From Desulfobacula sp. (GTDB lineage Bacteria > Desulfobacterota > Desulfobacteria > Desulfobacterales > Desulfobacteraceae): 64,000 nucleotides of DNA. Position numbers and translations under genes: made by a program. The notes under the pieces were generated by a model. The model was not told where the DNA came from. It made no database searches and saw only the letters and a list, made by a program, of their open reading frames with translations. The stretch covers positions 1 to 64,000 of the forward strand of contig JAMPXP010000016.1 of the NCBI GenBank assembly GCA_023701135.1, read 5' to 3'. This document shows positions 8,429 through 18,141 of the stretch, in pieces. How positions within the stretch are numbered: position 1 is the first letter of the stretch; every line of letters starts with the position of its first letter.

Positions 8429-10189
8429 ATGAATTCAGACACGTTAGCATCACCCCATGAACCTGATTATGTTGTTCTTGAAAGCGGTAAGACCAGACTC
8501 AAAGATCTTTACACCAAGGAAGACTGGATGGCCATCTGGATGGGATTTTTACTTCTTATCGTGGGACTGTTGATTTTTCTGCCCAATCCGCCGGCCAATC
8601 TGAAAGAGGATTTGGCCAAATACAATGCCGTCTTAAAGGAAGAGGCTGCCAAAGCGCCCTTTAAAACCATTGAATGGCATAACGCCTCCTCGGCCAAAAA
8701 GGGAATCAGGGCCACCAACCAGGATTTCGCCAAAACCATTGCCCAGTTCCTGGCCGCTCCCAGTGACTGGAAGGACAACCCCCTGGATGCGCTCTACCGG
8801 AGTAAGGCCAGTGCCGACGCCATGAACGCTGCGGCCAAACCTGCCTTTGACAAAGCCAAGGAAGCTGAAGGCATAGCCCAGGAACTGGCCAAAGCCGCCC
8901 AGGCAGCAGCGGCTGCCGCAGGCTTCAAGGATACCGCCTTAAACGAAGCGGCCGATAAGGAAATAAAGGCCTGGCAGGAGGCAAAAGGCAAGACATCCAA
9001 AGCCAAGGCCAAGGCATCGGTAAAATCCTTCAACCGGGTTCCCTACCTTATCGGGCTGTGCATTCTCCTGGGTGCCTTCTTCGGTTTGGGCAAAGCCATC
9101 ATGGGCCAGTCCTTCTGGAAATTCTTTGTTGGCTTTTTTGTTGTGTTTTTCATCGCCGTACTGGCCTATATGGCCGAAACCCAGGCCCTCATGAAATATT
9201 GGGGGTTTGGTTTTCCGCTGTGGGCCATCATCTTCGGTCTTTTGATCAGCAATACCATCGGCACCCCCAAATGGGTCCAGCCGGCTGTTGCCACTGAATT
9301 CTTCATCAAGACCGGTCTTGTTCTGCTGGGCGCTGAAATCCTCTTCAATAAAATCCTTGCCATAGGCAAACCCGGTATTTTCGTGGCCTGGATCTGCACT
9401 CCCATCACGCTGATTCTGACCTACTGGGTCGGCCAGAAAATAATCAAAATGCCGTCCAAAACCCTCAATATCACCATTTCAGCCGATATGTCGGTGTGCG
9501 GTGTTTCCGCTGCCATTGCCACAGCCGCAGCCTGCAAAGCAAAGAAAGAAGAACTGACTCTGGCCATAGGCCTTTCCATGGTGTTTACCGCCATCTGCAT
9601 GGTTGGCCAGCCGGCCATTGCCAAACTGCTGGGGCTGCCTGAAATCCTGGCCGGGGCGTGGATGGGTAGCACCATCGATTCCACGGGCGCTGTTGCAGCA
9701 GCCGGGGCGTTTTATGGAGAGAAGGCGCTTTATGTGGCCGCCACCATCAAAATGATCCAGAATGTGCTCATCGGCGTCACCGCCTTTGGCGTGGCCGTTT
9801 ACTGGTGCGCCAGGGTGGAATGCATAGAAGGACAGACCGTGAGCTGGTGGGAAATCTGGTATCGTTTTCCGAAATTTGTTGTCGGGTTCATTATCGCTTC
9901 CATTGTGTTCTCCATTCTGGATCAGAATATTGGCAAGGATATGAGCGCGATCATGATCGACCACGGCGTTTTGCGCGGGTTCACCCGCATCGCCAGGGAA
10001 TGGTTCTTTGCCCTGGCCTTTACTTCCATCGGCCTTGAAACCAATTTCAAGGAATTCAAACCTTATTTTAAAGGGGGTAAACCCATTACCCTATATGTGT
10101 TCGGCCAGAGCTTCCAGTTGGTTCTGACCCTGATCGTTGCCTATATCATGTTCTATATCGTATTTCCTGAAATCACGGCTGCCATCTGA
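8429..10189 (+). CDS. YeiH-family putative sulfate exporter with N-terminal extension
   Basis: A 586-residue inner-membrane transporter. The C-terminal two thirds match the YeiH/PSE family (putative sulfate exporters, usually about 350 residues): FPLWAIIFGLLISNTIG, VLLGAEILF, ADMSVCGVSAAIATAAA and GSTIDSTGAVAAAGA are family-like membrane segments. The N-terminal part is unusual: a short soluble tail (1-33), one membrane helix (about 34-53), then about 150 residues (54-204) of soluble Ala/Lys-rich helix before the transporter core. The start at 8429 follows AGGAGG; a longer frame lacks a site. In a sulfate reducer an anion transporter fits, but substrate and direction are inferred. Two small genes follow closely. 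Confidence 0.8.
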   Translation: MNSDTLASPHEPDYVVLESGKTRLKDLYTKEDWMAIWMGFLLLIVGLLIFLPNPPANLKEDLAKYNAVLKEEAAKAPFKTIEWHNASSAKKGIRATNQDFAKTIAQFLAAPSDWKDNPLDALYRSKASADAMNAAAKPAFDKAKEAEGIAQELAKAAQAAAAAAGFKDTALNEAADKEIKAWQEAKGKTSKAKAKASVKSFNRVPYLIGLCILLGAFFGLGKAIMGQSFWKFFVGFFVVFFIAVLAYMAETQALMKYWGFGFPLWAIIFGLLISNTIGTPKWVQPAVATEFFIKTGLVLLGAEILFNKILAIGKPGIFVAWICTPITLILTYWVGQKIIKMPSKTLNITISADMSVCGVSAAIATAAACKAKKEELTLAIGLSMVFTAICMVGQPAIAKLLGLPEILAGAWMGSTIDSTGAVAAAGAFYGEKALYVAATIKMIQNVLIGVTAFGVAVYWCARVECIEGQTVSWWEIWYRFPKFVVGFIIASIVFSILDQNIGKDMSAIMIDHGVLRGFTRIAREWFFALAFTSIGLETNFKEFKPYFKGGKPITLYVFGQSFQLVLTLIVAYIMFYIVFPEITAAI

Positions 10190-10192
10190 CCC

Positions 10193-10483
10193 ATGGATAT
10201 CAGAGAGATGACCCGTCCATACCCGGCCTGCCCGGAGATCATCCCGCAGGCCGGGCTTAGCCCCGGCTTGAAACTGATGATCGGAATCCTGTTGATCCTG
10301 ATCTTCATATTCGGGGTGGGCTCCCTGGCTCAATTGATCCCCGGGGCAAGTCACATGGCCCGGGTCATTGATGAACGCAATTTAAGGGCTACGGCCATTT
10401 ATTATACGGATTTTGAGGAACCGGCCGAAGGCTCGGAAAGCATCCGTGACAGCCTTGATTACAGGCCGAGTTTCAAACCGTGA
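10193..10483 (+). CDS. Small single-pass membrane protein, unrecognised
   Basis: 96 residues with one strong hydrophobic helix (LMIGILLILIFIFGVGSLAQ, about 29-48) between a Pro-rich start and an acidic, soluble tail. I do not recognise it. It begins 3 bases after the transporter stop and its own stop overlaps the next gene's start region, so it is clearly in the same operon. A second ATG 15 bases in (10208) is an alternative start. The arrangement suggests a small subunit or assembly partner of the extended YeiH-type transporter; this is inference from position only. Confidence 0.65.
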   Translation: MDIREMTRPYPACPEIIPQAGLSPGLKLMIGILLILIFIFGVGSLAQLIPGASHMARVIDERNLRATAIYYTDFEEPAEGSESIRDSLDYRPSFKP

Positions 10484-11064
10484 CACCCATGGACCTGAAG
10501 GAAAAAAGGGATATCATTCTCACGCAGGAGCTGGCCTTTGCCAACGAGATCGGCACAGCCTTGTTTGAAAAACCCAAGGTCAGTGTCTGGATGATTTTTA
10601 TCCCCATTCTTTTTTTGTATTTCATTTTTAGAATGCAAAAATTCAGGAACGACCGGATGAAATTCAGCACAGAATTTATGGCTGCCCGGCGTGAGGCCAT
10701 GGCCCTTGCTTATGATGCTTCAGCAGCCAAGGGCCCGGCAGGGAACGAGGGCGTGAAGCGGTCTGCAAAGCTGCCTGAGCCACTCCAGGAACCCTATGGT
10801 TTATGGATTAAAGCCCTTTCCTCCCTCTACCTGGACCTGCTTTCCGCAGATGGCAACGATTTCGACGCCCTGGTCCGTAGAGCCTACCGTACCCGCGCCG
10901 AATACCTGGATACCCTGGACAGGGTGAACCAGTTGGAAAAAGCATTTTATGCTGCTCTCAAACCGTTGATGAGCGAAGTCGAAGGAAGCGAAGCAATCAT
11001 CGCCAGCCTTGAATCCGAATCCTGGAGGTTGCGCAGGGCCACGGCGGATCGTATTTTCCGGTGA
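10480..11064 (+). CDS. Membrane-anchored helical protein, transporter companion
   Basis: About 194 residues. A soluble N-terminus (1-34) is followed by one membrane helix with an aromatic core (VWMIFIPILFLYFIFRM, about 36-52) and then a long charged helical region (55-194) with a Leu-rich central part and a conserved-looking basic end. It starts at GTG 10480, overlapping the preceding stop, or at ATG 10489; neither has a strong ribosome site, suggesting translational coupling. I have only a vague memory of a conserved unnamed family beside such transporters in sulfate reducers. Function unknown; probably a subunit or regulator of the transporter. Confidence 0.65.
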   Translation: MTPMDLKEKRDIILTQELAFANEIGTALFEKPKVSVWMIFIPILFLYFIFRMQKFRNDRMKFSTEFMAARREAMALAYDASAAKGPAGNEGVKRSAKLPEPLQEPYGLWIKALSSLYLDLLSADGNDFDALVRRAYRTRAEYLDTLDRVNQLEKAFYAALKPLMSEVEGSEAIIASLESESWRLRRATADRIFR

Positions 11065-11113
11065 ACTATCGTATATTACGAGTTGGACAAAAAGCTTCAG
11101 GAGAAAAGAGAGA

Positions 11114-12166
11114 ATGCCCCGGTGGATGAACAAAATCCTGGACAGGATCGGCAGCCCTGAGCTTGACTGGATTCAGGTCGAGGTCACCAGCCGGTGCAAT
11201 GCGGCCTGCATCTATTGCCCCCAGCCCTTCATCGGTCCAAAACAGCACATGCCTTTCGGGCTTTTTAAAAATCTTCTGCCCTATCTTGGGTATACAGACC
11301 TGGTATATCTCCAGGGCTGGGGAGAACCCCTTCTGAACCCGGATATTTTTTCCATGATCCGGGCCTGCAAGGCAAAGGGCAAACGCGTGGGCTTCACGAC
11401 CAACGGCATGTTGCTGACCAAAGAAACGATTTTTAAGCTTGTGGACCTTGAAACCGATATCATCAGCGTCAGTCTTGCCGGCACGACTCCGGCCACCCAT
11501 GACCGGATACGAAAGGGGACGGACCTGGTGAAGATAATTGAAAATGTCGGATATATTCAACAGATTAAAGCCCAAAAGAAAGCCCGGCATCCGGAGGTCC
11601 ATTTTTCTTATATCATGCTGGCTTCAAACCTCGATGAACTCCAGGCAACCGTTGGACTGGCCAAAGGGCTGGGGGTGGAGCAGATTGTCGGCAGCCATCT
11701 GACCTGGATTTTGAACGAGGGCCTCGGGCCGGAGGCGCTTTTTAACCTTGAGAAAGAGCATCAGGGGTTTTCCGGTATATTAGAGGCAACCGTTGCAGCG
11801 GCAAAAAAAGAAAATTTGATCTTTGCATTCAACATCCCGGCATTGCAGAAGCAGGAGGCCCAATGCACTGAAAACGTCTGCCGTTCATGTGTCGTCAGTG
11901 TCAACGGCCATGTCGGCCCCTGTGTGTTTACCTCGTCCACGCTGTCCCAGGAAAATGGTCAGCCCCTGGCTCATCTGTTCCAAAGCAGGCTTGAACCTTG
12001 TTACCCCCTGTCCTTTGGGAATATAGCCCATGAGAGCTTGACACATATCTGGGAAAAAAAAGCATACCATCAGTTTAGAGATTTGCATGATCCCGGGATG
12101 ACCATGCCAGGCAACCTTTCCCTCTTACCGCAGAGCTGCAGAAGCTGCTACAAACAAGAGGGGTAA
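11114..12166 (+). CDS. Radical SAM/SPASM-like protein
   Basis: 350 residues. The N-terminal radical SAM motif CNAACIYC (about residues 28-35) binds the SAM-cleaving 4Fe-4S cluster; GWGEPLLNPD follows as the GGE-like SAM-binding motif. The C-terminal part carries CTENVCRSCVVSVNGHVGPC and CRSCYKQ, a SPASM-type arrangement for auxiliary Fe-S clusters. SPASM proteins modify peptides or other substrates by radical chemistry; no precursor peptide is visible nearby. Start chosen at 11114 after CAGGAGAAAAGAG. It follows the transporter cassette by 49 bases and is probably in the same transcript. Substrate unknown. Confidence 0.8.
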   Translation: MPRWMNKILDRIGSPELDWIQVEVTSRCNAACIYCPQPFIGPKQHMPFGLFKNLLPYLGYTDLVYLQGWGEPLLNPDIFSMIRACKAKGKRVGFTTNGMLLTKETIFKLVDLETDIISVSLAGTTPATHDRIRKGTDLVKIIENVGYIQQIKAQKKARHPEVHFSYIMLASNLDELQATVGLAKGLGVEQIVGSHLTWILNEGLGPEALFNLEKEHQGFSGILEATVAAAKKENLIFAFNIPALQKQEAQCTENVCRSCVVSVNGHVGPCVFTSSTLSQENGQPLAHLFQSRLEPCYPLSFGNIAHESLTHIWEKKAYHQFRDLHDPGMTMPGNLSLLPQSCRSCYKQEG

Positions 12167-12198
12167 CCCTCGAATCCCTTTAAGGATGCCATAAAACT

Positions 12199-12744
12199 TT
12201 ATCTTCTGCCGCTTCTAAGGAATCCATAACCCGCCCCTGCCAATCCTCCGGCAAGGTGGCTGAACTGTGAAATCCGGTCGGGTTTGAGAATGGCGGATAC
12301 TTCGCTGCCCGTAAAAAGCACTGCAATAATGACAAAGGTCAAGGGGATTTCCTTGGCACTGATATTTGAAAAGGAACTGAGCAGGATCAGCATAAAGGCG
12401 ATTCCGCTGCCACCCATAAGGGATGTCGAAAACAGAAATGCATTGAGCCATGCCGTGGATACGGCTGTCACCAGAATCATTTCAAATATTTTTTCCGAAC
12501 CGTATTTTTCTTCAAGCAAGGGCCCGACAAGGAGAATGAGCATCAGATTTCCAATGAGATGGGTCCAATTCCCATGACTGGCAATGTATGCAATTGATTT
12601 GAGATAGAAATACGGATTTGAGAATGATATGCGGGCAGGAGAGGAAAAATAGGTTACCGAGAGAACATGTCTGAAAAACACCAGGACCCCCAGTGAGATT
12701 AAGGCATAGGTCAGGATTACCGGGGCGTTGTATTTGATTTTCAT
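12199..12744 (-). CDS. Rhomboid family intramembrane serine protease
   Basis: A 181-residue polytopic inner-membrane protein. The catalytic Ser is in GGSGIAF (Ser 113) and the catalytic His in FSHLAGGLAG (His 163). NWTHLIGNLMLI near residues 59-70 is the conserved H-x-x-x-N region of rhomboid helix 2. The length fits the minimal six-helix core. Rhomboids cut membrane proteins within the bilayer; the substrate here is unknown. It overlaps the UPF0270 gene by 4 bases (ATGA), so it is the last gene of a three-gene minus-strand operon. Confidence 0.9.
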   Translation of the reverse strand: MKIKYNAPVILTYALISLGVLVFFRHVLSVTYFSSPARISFSNPYFYLKSIAYIASHGNWTHLIGNLMLILLVGPLLEEKYGSEKIFEMILVTAVSTAWLNAFLFSTSLMGGSGIAFMLILLSSFSNISAKEIPLTFVIIAVLFTGSEVSAILKPDRISQFSHLAGGLAGAGYGFLRSGRR

Positions 12745-12992
12745 GGGCAGTCCTTATCAAGGAGCTTCAAGAATGGATCACTGCTTTTCAGGATATTACA
12801 AGTATCAGATTCAGGGTCAAAAACGATAACGGCTTTACCGGATTTTAATTGATTCAATACCTGATTCATTTTTATTTCAAGGGGAGCTTCAACCTCACCA
12901 TAGTCAGTGCCGTCACGGGTTACAAATTCTTCGACAACGCCGTGGAGCGCTTCGATGGATAATTGGTCAAAGGGTATTTTCAATCCTGTCAT
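12741..12992 (-). CDS. UPF0270 (YheU-like) protein
   Basis: 83 residues resembling E. coli YheU of the UPF0270 family: IPFDQLSIEALHGVVEEFV, RDGTDYGEVEAPLEIK and GKAVIVFDPESDTCNI align in order with the family pattern as I remember it. Small, soluble, no catalytic motif known; function unassigned in the family. It begins one base after the stop of the GIY-YIG gene and overlaps the rhomboid gene start, so the three are one operon. Confidence 0.85.
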   Translation of the reverse strand: MTGLKIPFDQLSIEALHGVVEEFVTRDGTDYGEVEAPLEIKMNQVLNQLKSGKAVIVFDPESDTCNILKSSDPFLKLLDKDCP

Positions 12993-13250
12993 TTATGAAA
13001 GGGTCCTGTTTTCCAATGCAGTTTTTTTCTTATGGGCCGGCAATCTTTTTACCCGATATTCAAGCTTGAAAGCCTCATTTTTCAGAAGGTTGTTTTTGAC
13101 AGCCACCATCTCAACGGGTAGCCTGGCTCTTGTATATTTTGAAGCCTTTCCCTGGTTATGTTTTAAGAGGCGAAGTTCAATGTCCTTGGTGACGCCGCAA
13201 TACAAAGAATTATCAGCACATTTTAATAAATAGACCGACCAGGATGTCAT
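12993..13250 (-). CDS. GIY-YIG nuclease-domain protein (YhbQ-like)
   Basis: An 85-residue single GIY-YIG domain. The domain signature appears as VYLLKCADNSLYCGVTKD (the G-V-T replacing Y-I-G), followed by the conserved Arg and HNQGKASKYTR, and the catalytic Glu in NEAFKLEYRVKRL. Family members are small stand-alone nucleases of the YhbQ/UPF0213 type with poorly known roles in DNA repair. First gene of the GIY-YIG/UPF0270/rhomboid operon. Confidence 0.9.
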   Translation of the reverse strand: MTSWSVYLLKCADNSLYCGVTKDIELRLLKHNQGKASKYTRARLPVEMVAVKNNLLKNEAFKLEYRVKRLPAHKKKTALENRTLS

Positions 13251-13337
13251 GATTCCGGAAAGGGGTTCCTTTTTATATGTCTTTAAAATTGAGGGATATA
13301 TTTACGTTTGTTGATAAGGGTTGTCAAGGGAATGATC

Positions 13338-13374
13338 GGATACCGGTGCCGGTGATTTGACTTTGCCGGTATCC
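13338..13374. repeat. Inverted repeat GGATACCGG/CCGGTATCC
   Basis: Perfect 9-base arms (13338-13346 and 13366-13374) separated by 19 bases, in the 192-base gap between the GIY-YIG gene and the Cys-repeat gene. No T-run follows on either strand. It may be an operator or an mRNA hairpin upstream of the Cys-repeat gene. Confidence 0.5.
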
Positions 13375-13442
13375 CTGCATATTTTAAGTCCAGGTCACAG
13401 ACCGTTTGTGTTTACGATCAACCTTTTTATGATCAAGGAGGA

Positions 13443-13676
13443 ATGATGGCTTCTTATACATGCAAAACCTGTGGGAAAATATCATCGGAAAGCGGACATT
13501 TGTGCGACCCCACAGAGGCCGGTAAATTATATACCTGTGAAAGTTGCGGGCAGCAGGCCAAAAAGAAAAAACACCTTTGTAAGCCCCAGGCTGCAAAATT
13601 CGAGTTTTTTTGCAGTGGATGCGGCAGGGGGGCTGTAAAAAAAGAGGATCTGTGTGATCCGCAACCCATGCAATAG
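13443..13676 (+). CDS. Small protein of three Cys-motif repeats
   Basis: 77 residues made of three copies of an about 23-residue unit: aromatic-x-C-x-x-C-G, about nine mostly basic or polar residues, then L-C-x-P (SYTCKTCG...HLCDP, LYTCESCG...HLCKP, FFCSGCG...DLCDP). Each unit carries three Cys, the first copies adding a His before the last Cys, a plausible CCHC/CCC zinc or Fe-S site. A very strong AAGGAGG precedes the ATG (13443; a second ATG follows directly). Monocistronic. I do not recognise a named family; a metal-binding or redox-sensing role is inferred from the Cys pattern alone. Confidence 0.85.
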   Translation: MMASYTCKTCGKISSESGHLCDPTEAGKLYTCESCGQQAKKKKHLCKPQAAKFEFFCSGCGRGAVKKEDLCDPQPMQ

Positions 13677-13754
13677 GGTTTTGTCTTTGATTGGGCGAAG
13701 ATTGCCCCTGTTGAAGTCTGGCAGGGGCAATCCGGTTTGGATGGTTTTACGACA

Positions 13755-16700
13755 TCATGTTTTCTTAGCACTGAAAATGCGCCTTACCATTACAAAAAAC
13801 AAGGGCACAAAGAAAATGGCCAGAAAGGTTGCGGATATCATCCCGCCCATCACCCCTGTTCCAATGGCATTCTGACTGCCTGAGCCTGCTCCTTTGGCTG
13901 TGGCAAGGGGCAGAACCCCCAGGATGAAGGCCAGGGAGGTCATGAGAATGGGCCTCAGCCGCAACCGGGTGGCTTCAAGGGTGGCCTCCATGAGGCCCAT
14001 GCCTTTTTCCATCTGTTCCTTGGCAAATTCCACGATGAGGATGGCATTTTTAGCGGAAAGCCCTATGGTGGTCAGCAGTCCCACCTGAAAATACACATCA
14101 TTGGACATCCCGCGAAGACTGGCCGCAACAAGGGCGCCGATAATGCCCAGGGGGACTACCAACATGACGGAAAAGGGGATGGCCCAGCTTTCATACAGGG
14201 CGGCCAGACACAGGAAGACCACCAGGAGTGACAGGGCGTAAAGGGCCGGCGCCTGTGATCCGGACATTTTTTCCTGGTAGGAGACCCCGGTCCATTCATA
14301 GCCGATCCCGGCCGGCAGTTTTGCGGCCATGTCTTCCATGGCCGCCATGGCGTCGCCGGAACTCTTTCCCGGAGCGGCCTGGCCCAGAATCTGCCGAGAC
14401 GGCATGCTGTTAAACCGCTCAAGACGGGGGGACCCATAGATCCACCGGGTGGATGAAAAGCTTGAGAAGGGTACCATTTCTCCTTTGTTGTTCCGGACAT
14501 GCCAGGCGTCCAGGTCCCTGGGATTCATACGAAAGGGGGCATCGGCCATGACATATACTTTTTTGACCCGGTTCTTGTCGATAAACTCATTGATATAAGA
14601 ACCGCTCCAGGCCGTGGCCAGGGTGTCGTTGATATCGGACACCGATATCCCCAGTGCGCCGGCCTTGTGGAAATCTATGTCCAGTTTGAATTGGGGGGTG
14701 TCGTCCTGGCCGTTGGGCCGGACGCCTGCCACCATGGGGTTCTGGGCTGCCATTCCCAGGAGCATGTTCCGGGCTTCTATCAGCTTTTCATGGCCCAGGC
14801 CTGCCCGGTCTTGGAGCTGGAAATCAAACCCGGTGGCATTTCCCAGTTCCAGAACCGCCGGGGGAGGGAAGGCAAAAATCATGGCATCCTTTACCCTGGA
14901 CAGGGCGCCCATGGCTTTTCCGGCAACGGCCTTGGCCTTAAGATCCGGTCTCTGCCGAAGATCCCAGTCCTTGAGCTGAACAAAGCCGATGCCCATGTTC
15001 TGGCCGCTCCCGGCAAAACTGAAACCGGCAACGGTAAACAGGGATTTGACTGCATCTTTCTGTTCCTCGAGGAAATGGTGTTCCACCTGTTTTAATACCT
15101 GGCGGGTACGCTCCTGGGTAGCCCCCACCGGCAACTGGATCAGGGCAAATAGAATGCCCTGATCTTCCTCCGGCAGAAACGAGGTGGGCATGCGGAGAAA
15201 CATATATCCCATGCCCACAAGGATGGCCAGATAAATGACCAGATAGCGCTTGGATTTCTGGAGTATTTTTCCAACTGCGGATTGGTAAAGGCTGGAACCG
15301 GTATTAAACCATCGGTTAAAGCCCTTGAAGAAATAAGACAAGAATCCCTTTTCCGATGTTGTATGGCCTTTGGCAACGGGTTTAAGCATGGTGGCGCAGA
15401 GGGCCGGGGTGAGGATCAGGGCCACCAGGACCGAAAGCACCATGGCGGATACAATGGTAATGGAAAACTGCCGGTAAATGACACCGGTGGCGCCTCCGAA
15501 AAAGGCCATGGGCACAAAAACAGCCGATAGAACCAGGGCGATTCCGATGAGGGCCCCGGTGATCTGGGTCATGGATTTCCGGGTGGCCTCCCTGGGAGGC
15601 AATCCTTCTTCGCTCATGACCCTTTCCACATTTTCCACCACCACAATGGCATCATCCACCAGGAGACCGATGGCCAGAACCATGGCAAACATGGTGAGGG
15701 TATTGATGGAAAAGCCAAAGGCCGACAACACGGCAAAAGTTCCCAAAAGGACCACGGGGACGGCAATGGTGGGGATCAGCGTGGCCCTGAAATTCTGAAG
15801 AAAGAGATACATGACGAGGAACACCAGGACGATGGCCTCGGCCAGGGTCTTGATCACCTCCTCGATGGAAATCCGGATAAAGGGAGTGGTATCATAGGCC
15901 AATTTGAATGTCATGCCCTGGGGAAAGAATTCGGACATATCTTTGAGTTTGGCTTTGATGATATCCGCTGTTTTAAGGGCATTGGCATTGGCAGCCAGTT
16001 TGATGGCGACACCGGCGGAAGGATTTCCGTTGTAACTTGCTACGGAGTCATAGCTTTCACTTCCCAGCTCGATTTTCGATACATCCCCCAGATGAACCAA
16101 AGAGCCATCCGGACTGGTTTTCAGGAGAATGGCCCCAAAGTCTTCCGTGGTTCTTAAAAGGGTCTGGGCCGTGATGGTGGCGTTCAATTCCTGTCCCGGA
16201 ACAGCCGGTGTGCCGCCCAACTGACCGGCGGATACCTGGATATTCTGGGCTTTTATGGCCGCTTTTACATCACCTGGGGTGAGGTTATAAGATTTGAGTT
16301 TTACAGGATCAATCCAGATCCGCATGGCATACTGGGACCCGAAAAGCGTCACATCCCCCACACCGGGAAGGCGGCTGATCACTTCCTGGATATTGGCGGC
16401 CACATAATCACACAGATCATAACGGCTCATACTGCCGTCTTCAGACACAAAACCCACCACCATGAGGAAGTTCCGGGTGGATTTGGTCACCCTGAGCCCT
16501 TGCTGCTGAACCGCCTGGGGCAGGAGAGGGGTGGCGAGTTGGAGTTTGTTCTGGACCTGAACCTGGGCAATATTGGGGTCGGTTCCGGAGGTAAAGGTCA
16601 GTGTAATGGTGGTCATTCCGGCAGAATCGCTGGTGGCTGTGATATAATTCAGGTTATCGATCCCGTTCATTTTCTGTTCAATGATCTGGGTTACCGTGTT

Positions 16701-16874
16701 TTCAAGGGTTTTTGCCGATGCGCCGGGATAGATGGCCGTGATGCTGATTTCCGGAGGAGCAATGGCCGGGTACTGGGAAACGGGCAGGTTTTTGATGGCC
16801 AGACCGCCGGCCAGCATGATGATGATGGCGATAACCCAGGCAAAGATGGGTCTGTCAATGAAAAAATGGGCCAT
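13755..16874 (-). CDS. RND multidrug efflux permease (HAE1/AcrB type)
   Basis: A 1039-residue inner-membrane proton/drug antiporter, the full AcrB length. It starts [20 protein letters not shown] and shows twelve expected membrane segments, two large periplasmic loops ([18 protein letters not shown]), the proton-relay Asp pair in [19 protein letters not shown] and the relay Lys in [16 protein letters not shown]. It probably pumps hydrophobic toxic compounds out with the adaptor encoded 11 bases upstream. No TolC-like outer-membrane channel gene is in the operon, so a channel elsewhere must be used. Confidence 0.95.
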   Translation of the reverse strand: MAHFFIDRPIFAWVIAIIIMLAGGLAIKNLPVSQYPAIAPPEISITAIYPGASAKTLENTVTQIIEQKMNGIDNLNYITATSDSAGMTTITLTFTSGTDPNIAQVQVQNKLQLATPLLPQAVQQQGLRVTKSTRNFLMVVGFVSEDGSMSRYDLCDYVAANIQEVISRLPGVGDVTLFGSQYAMRIWIDPVKLKSYNLTPGDVKAAIKAQNIQVSAGQLGGTPAVPGQELNATITAQTLLRTTEDFGAILLKTSPDGSLVHLGDVSKIELGSESYDSVASYNGNPSAGVAIKLAANANALKTADIIKAKLKDMSEFFPQGMTFKLAYDTTPFIRISIEEVIKTLAEAIVLVFLVMYLFLQNFRATLIPTIAVPVVLLGTFAVLSAFGFSINTLTMFAMVLAIGLLVDDAIVVVENVERVMSEEGLPPREATRKSMTQITGALIGIALVLSAVFVPMAFFGGATGVIYRQFSITIVSAMVLSVLVALILTPALCATMLKPVAKGHTTSEKGFLSYFFKGFNRWFNTGSSLYQSAVGKILQKSKRYLVIYLAILVGMGYMFLRMPTSFLPEEDQGILFALIQLPVGATQERTRQVLKQVEHHFLEEQKDAVKSLFTVAGFSFAGSGQNMGIGFVQLKDWDLRQRPDLKAKAVAGKAMGALSRVKDAMIFAFPPPAVLELGNATGFDFQLQDRAGLGHEKLIEARNMLLGMAAQNPMVAGVRPNGQDDTPQFKLDIDFHKAGALGISVSDINDTLATAWSGSYINEFIDKNRVKKVYVMADAPFRMNPRDLDAWHVRNNKGEMVPFSSFSSTRWIYGSPRLERFNSMPSRQILGQAAPGKSSGDAMAAMEDMAAKLPAGIGYEWTGVSYQEKMSGSQAPALYALSLLVVFLCLAALYESWAIPFSVMLVVPLGIIGALVAASLRGMSNDVYFQVGLLTTIGLSAKNAILIVEFAKEQMEKGMGLMEATLEATRLRLRPILMTSLAFILGVLPLATAKGAGSGSQNAIGTGVMGGMISATFLAIFFVPLFFVMVRRIFSAKKT

Positions 16875-16885
16875 GGATATCTCCT

Positions 16886-18046
16886 TTATGGTTTTGCTTC
16901 AAAGGGCACGGTTTTCACCGTGCTGCCGGGCCGGATCTTCTGAAGCCCTTCGACGATCACCCGGTCACCGGATGCAAGACCCTCCATGATCAGCCAGCGG
17001 TTTCCAACGGCACGGTCAATGCTGAGGTCCCTGACCTCCACCACGCCTTCCGGGTTTACAACCATGGCTGTGGGGATTCCCTTGGCATTTCGGGTCACGC
17101 ATCGCTGTGGCACCAGGACGGCGCTTTCATTGATGCCTTCTTCAACCCGGGCCCGAACGAACATGCCCGGCAACAGGGTGAGGTTGGGGTTGGGAAAGAC
17201 AGACCGGAGAATCACGGACCCGGTTCCCTCGTCCACCGTGACATCGGAAAATTTAAGGACACCCTTCTCGGCGTAAGGGGTTCCGTCTTCGAGAGTCAGG
17301 CTGATCCCTGCCTCATGGGTTGTTCCTTTTTTAAGGGATCCGTTGTCCAAACTCTGTTTTAACCGGAGCAGGCTTGTGCTGGACTGGGTGACATCCACAT
17401 AAACCGGGTCCAGTTTCTGGATCACGGAAAGGGCCACGGGCTGAAAAGCTGTTACAAGGGCACCGGTAGTGACCGAGGATTTGCCAATCCGTCCCGATAT
17501 GGGGGCCTTTACACGGGTGTAGGCAAGGTTGATGCGTGCCCGGTCCACTTCGGCCTTGGCAGAGATGACGTCTGCCTCAGCTTTTTTACCGGCGGCATCG
17601 GCATCATCAAAATCCTGTTGGCTGATGGCGTTTGATCCGATCAACTGCCGGTATCGCTCAGCCTTGGCCCGGGCCGGCGAAAGCAGGGCTTCGGCCTTGG
17701 TCAGGGCCGCGGCCGCAACGTCATAGGCAGCCTGGTATAATGCCGGGTCTATCTGGTAAAGGATATCCCCTTCATGGACCTCAGACCCTTCTGTAAATGT
17801 CACCCTCTGGATAATGCCGCCTACCTGGGGCCGGACCTCGGCTACCAGGTAAGCGGATACCCGTCCTGACAATTCCGTGGTAACGGCCGTTTGTTCGGGC
17901 TCCAGGGTAATGACGGACACTTCCACCGTCTGAGGAGACTCTTGATGAGAGGAGGTTTCTTTTGGTTTGTCACAGGCCCAAAGGCCCCATACCATGAATA
18001 TGATTCCCAGAAGAATCATGATGCCGACATTTCGATTTTTTTTCAT
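16886..18046 (-). CDS. RND efflux periplasmic adaptor lipoprotein (AcrA type)
   Basis: 386 residues of the membrane fusion protein family, linking the inner-membrane pump to an outer-membrane channel. A lipoprotein signal ends in LWAC (Cys near 25). The barrel-sandwich/lipoyl halves are visible as [24 protein letters not shown] and [23 protein letters not shown], with an intervening helical hairpin ([19 protein letters not shown]). Beta-barrel and membrane-proximal parts follow. It stands between the TetR gene and the permease gene on the same strand; the three form one efflux operon. Confidence 0.93.
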   Translation of the reverse strand: MKKNRNVGIMILLGIIFMVWGLWACDKPKETSSHQESPQTVEVSVITLEPEQTAVTTELSGRVSAYLVAEVRPQVGGIIQRVTFTEGSEVHEGDILYQIDPALYQAAYDVAAAALTKAEALLSPARAKAERYRQLIGSNAISQQDFDDADAAGKKAEADVISAKAEVDRARINLAYTRVKAPISGRIGKSSVTTGALVTAFQPVALSVIQKLDPVYVDVTQSSTSLLRLKQSLDNGSLKKGTTHEAGISLTLEDGTPYAEKGVLKFSDVTVDEGTGSVILRSVFPNPNLTLLPGMFVRARVEEGINESAVLVPQRCVTRNAKGIPTAMVVNPEGVVEVRDLSIDRAVGNRWLIMEGLASGDRVIVEGLQKIRPGSTVKTVPFEAKP

Positions 18047-18141
18047 GCAACACCTGTTATTTAAGGATTCAGTTATGTATTTGAATTTTTTATGTTCACA
18101 CCGTCAAAATGTGTTGTTTTGGGTATTCAGGAAAAATCATT

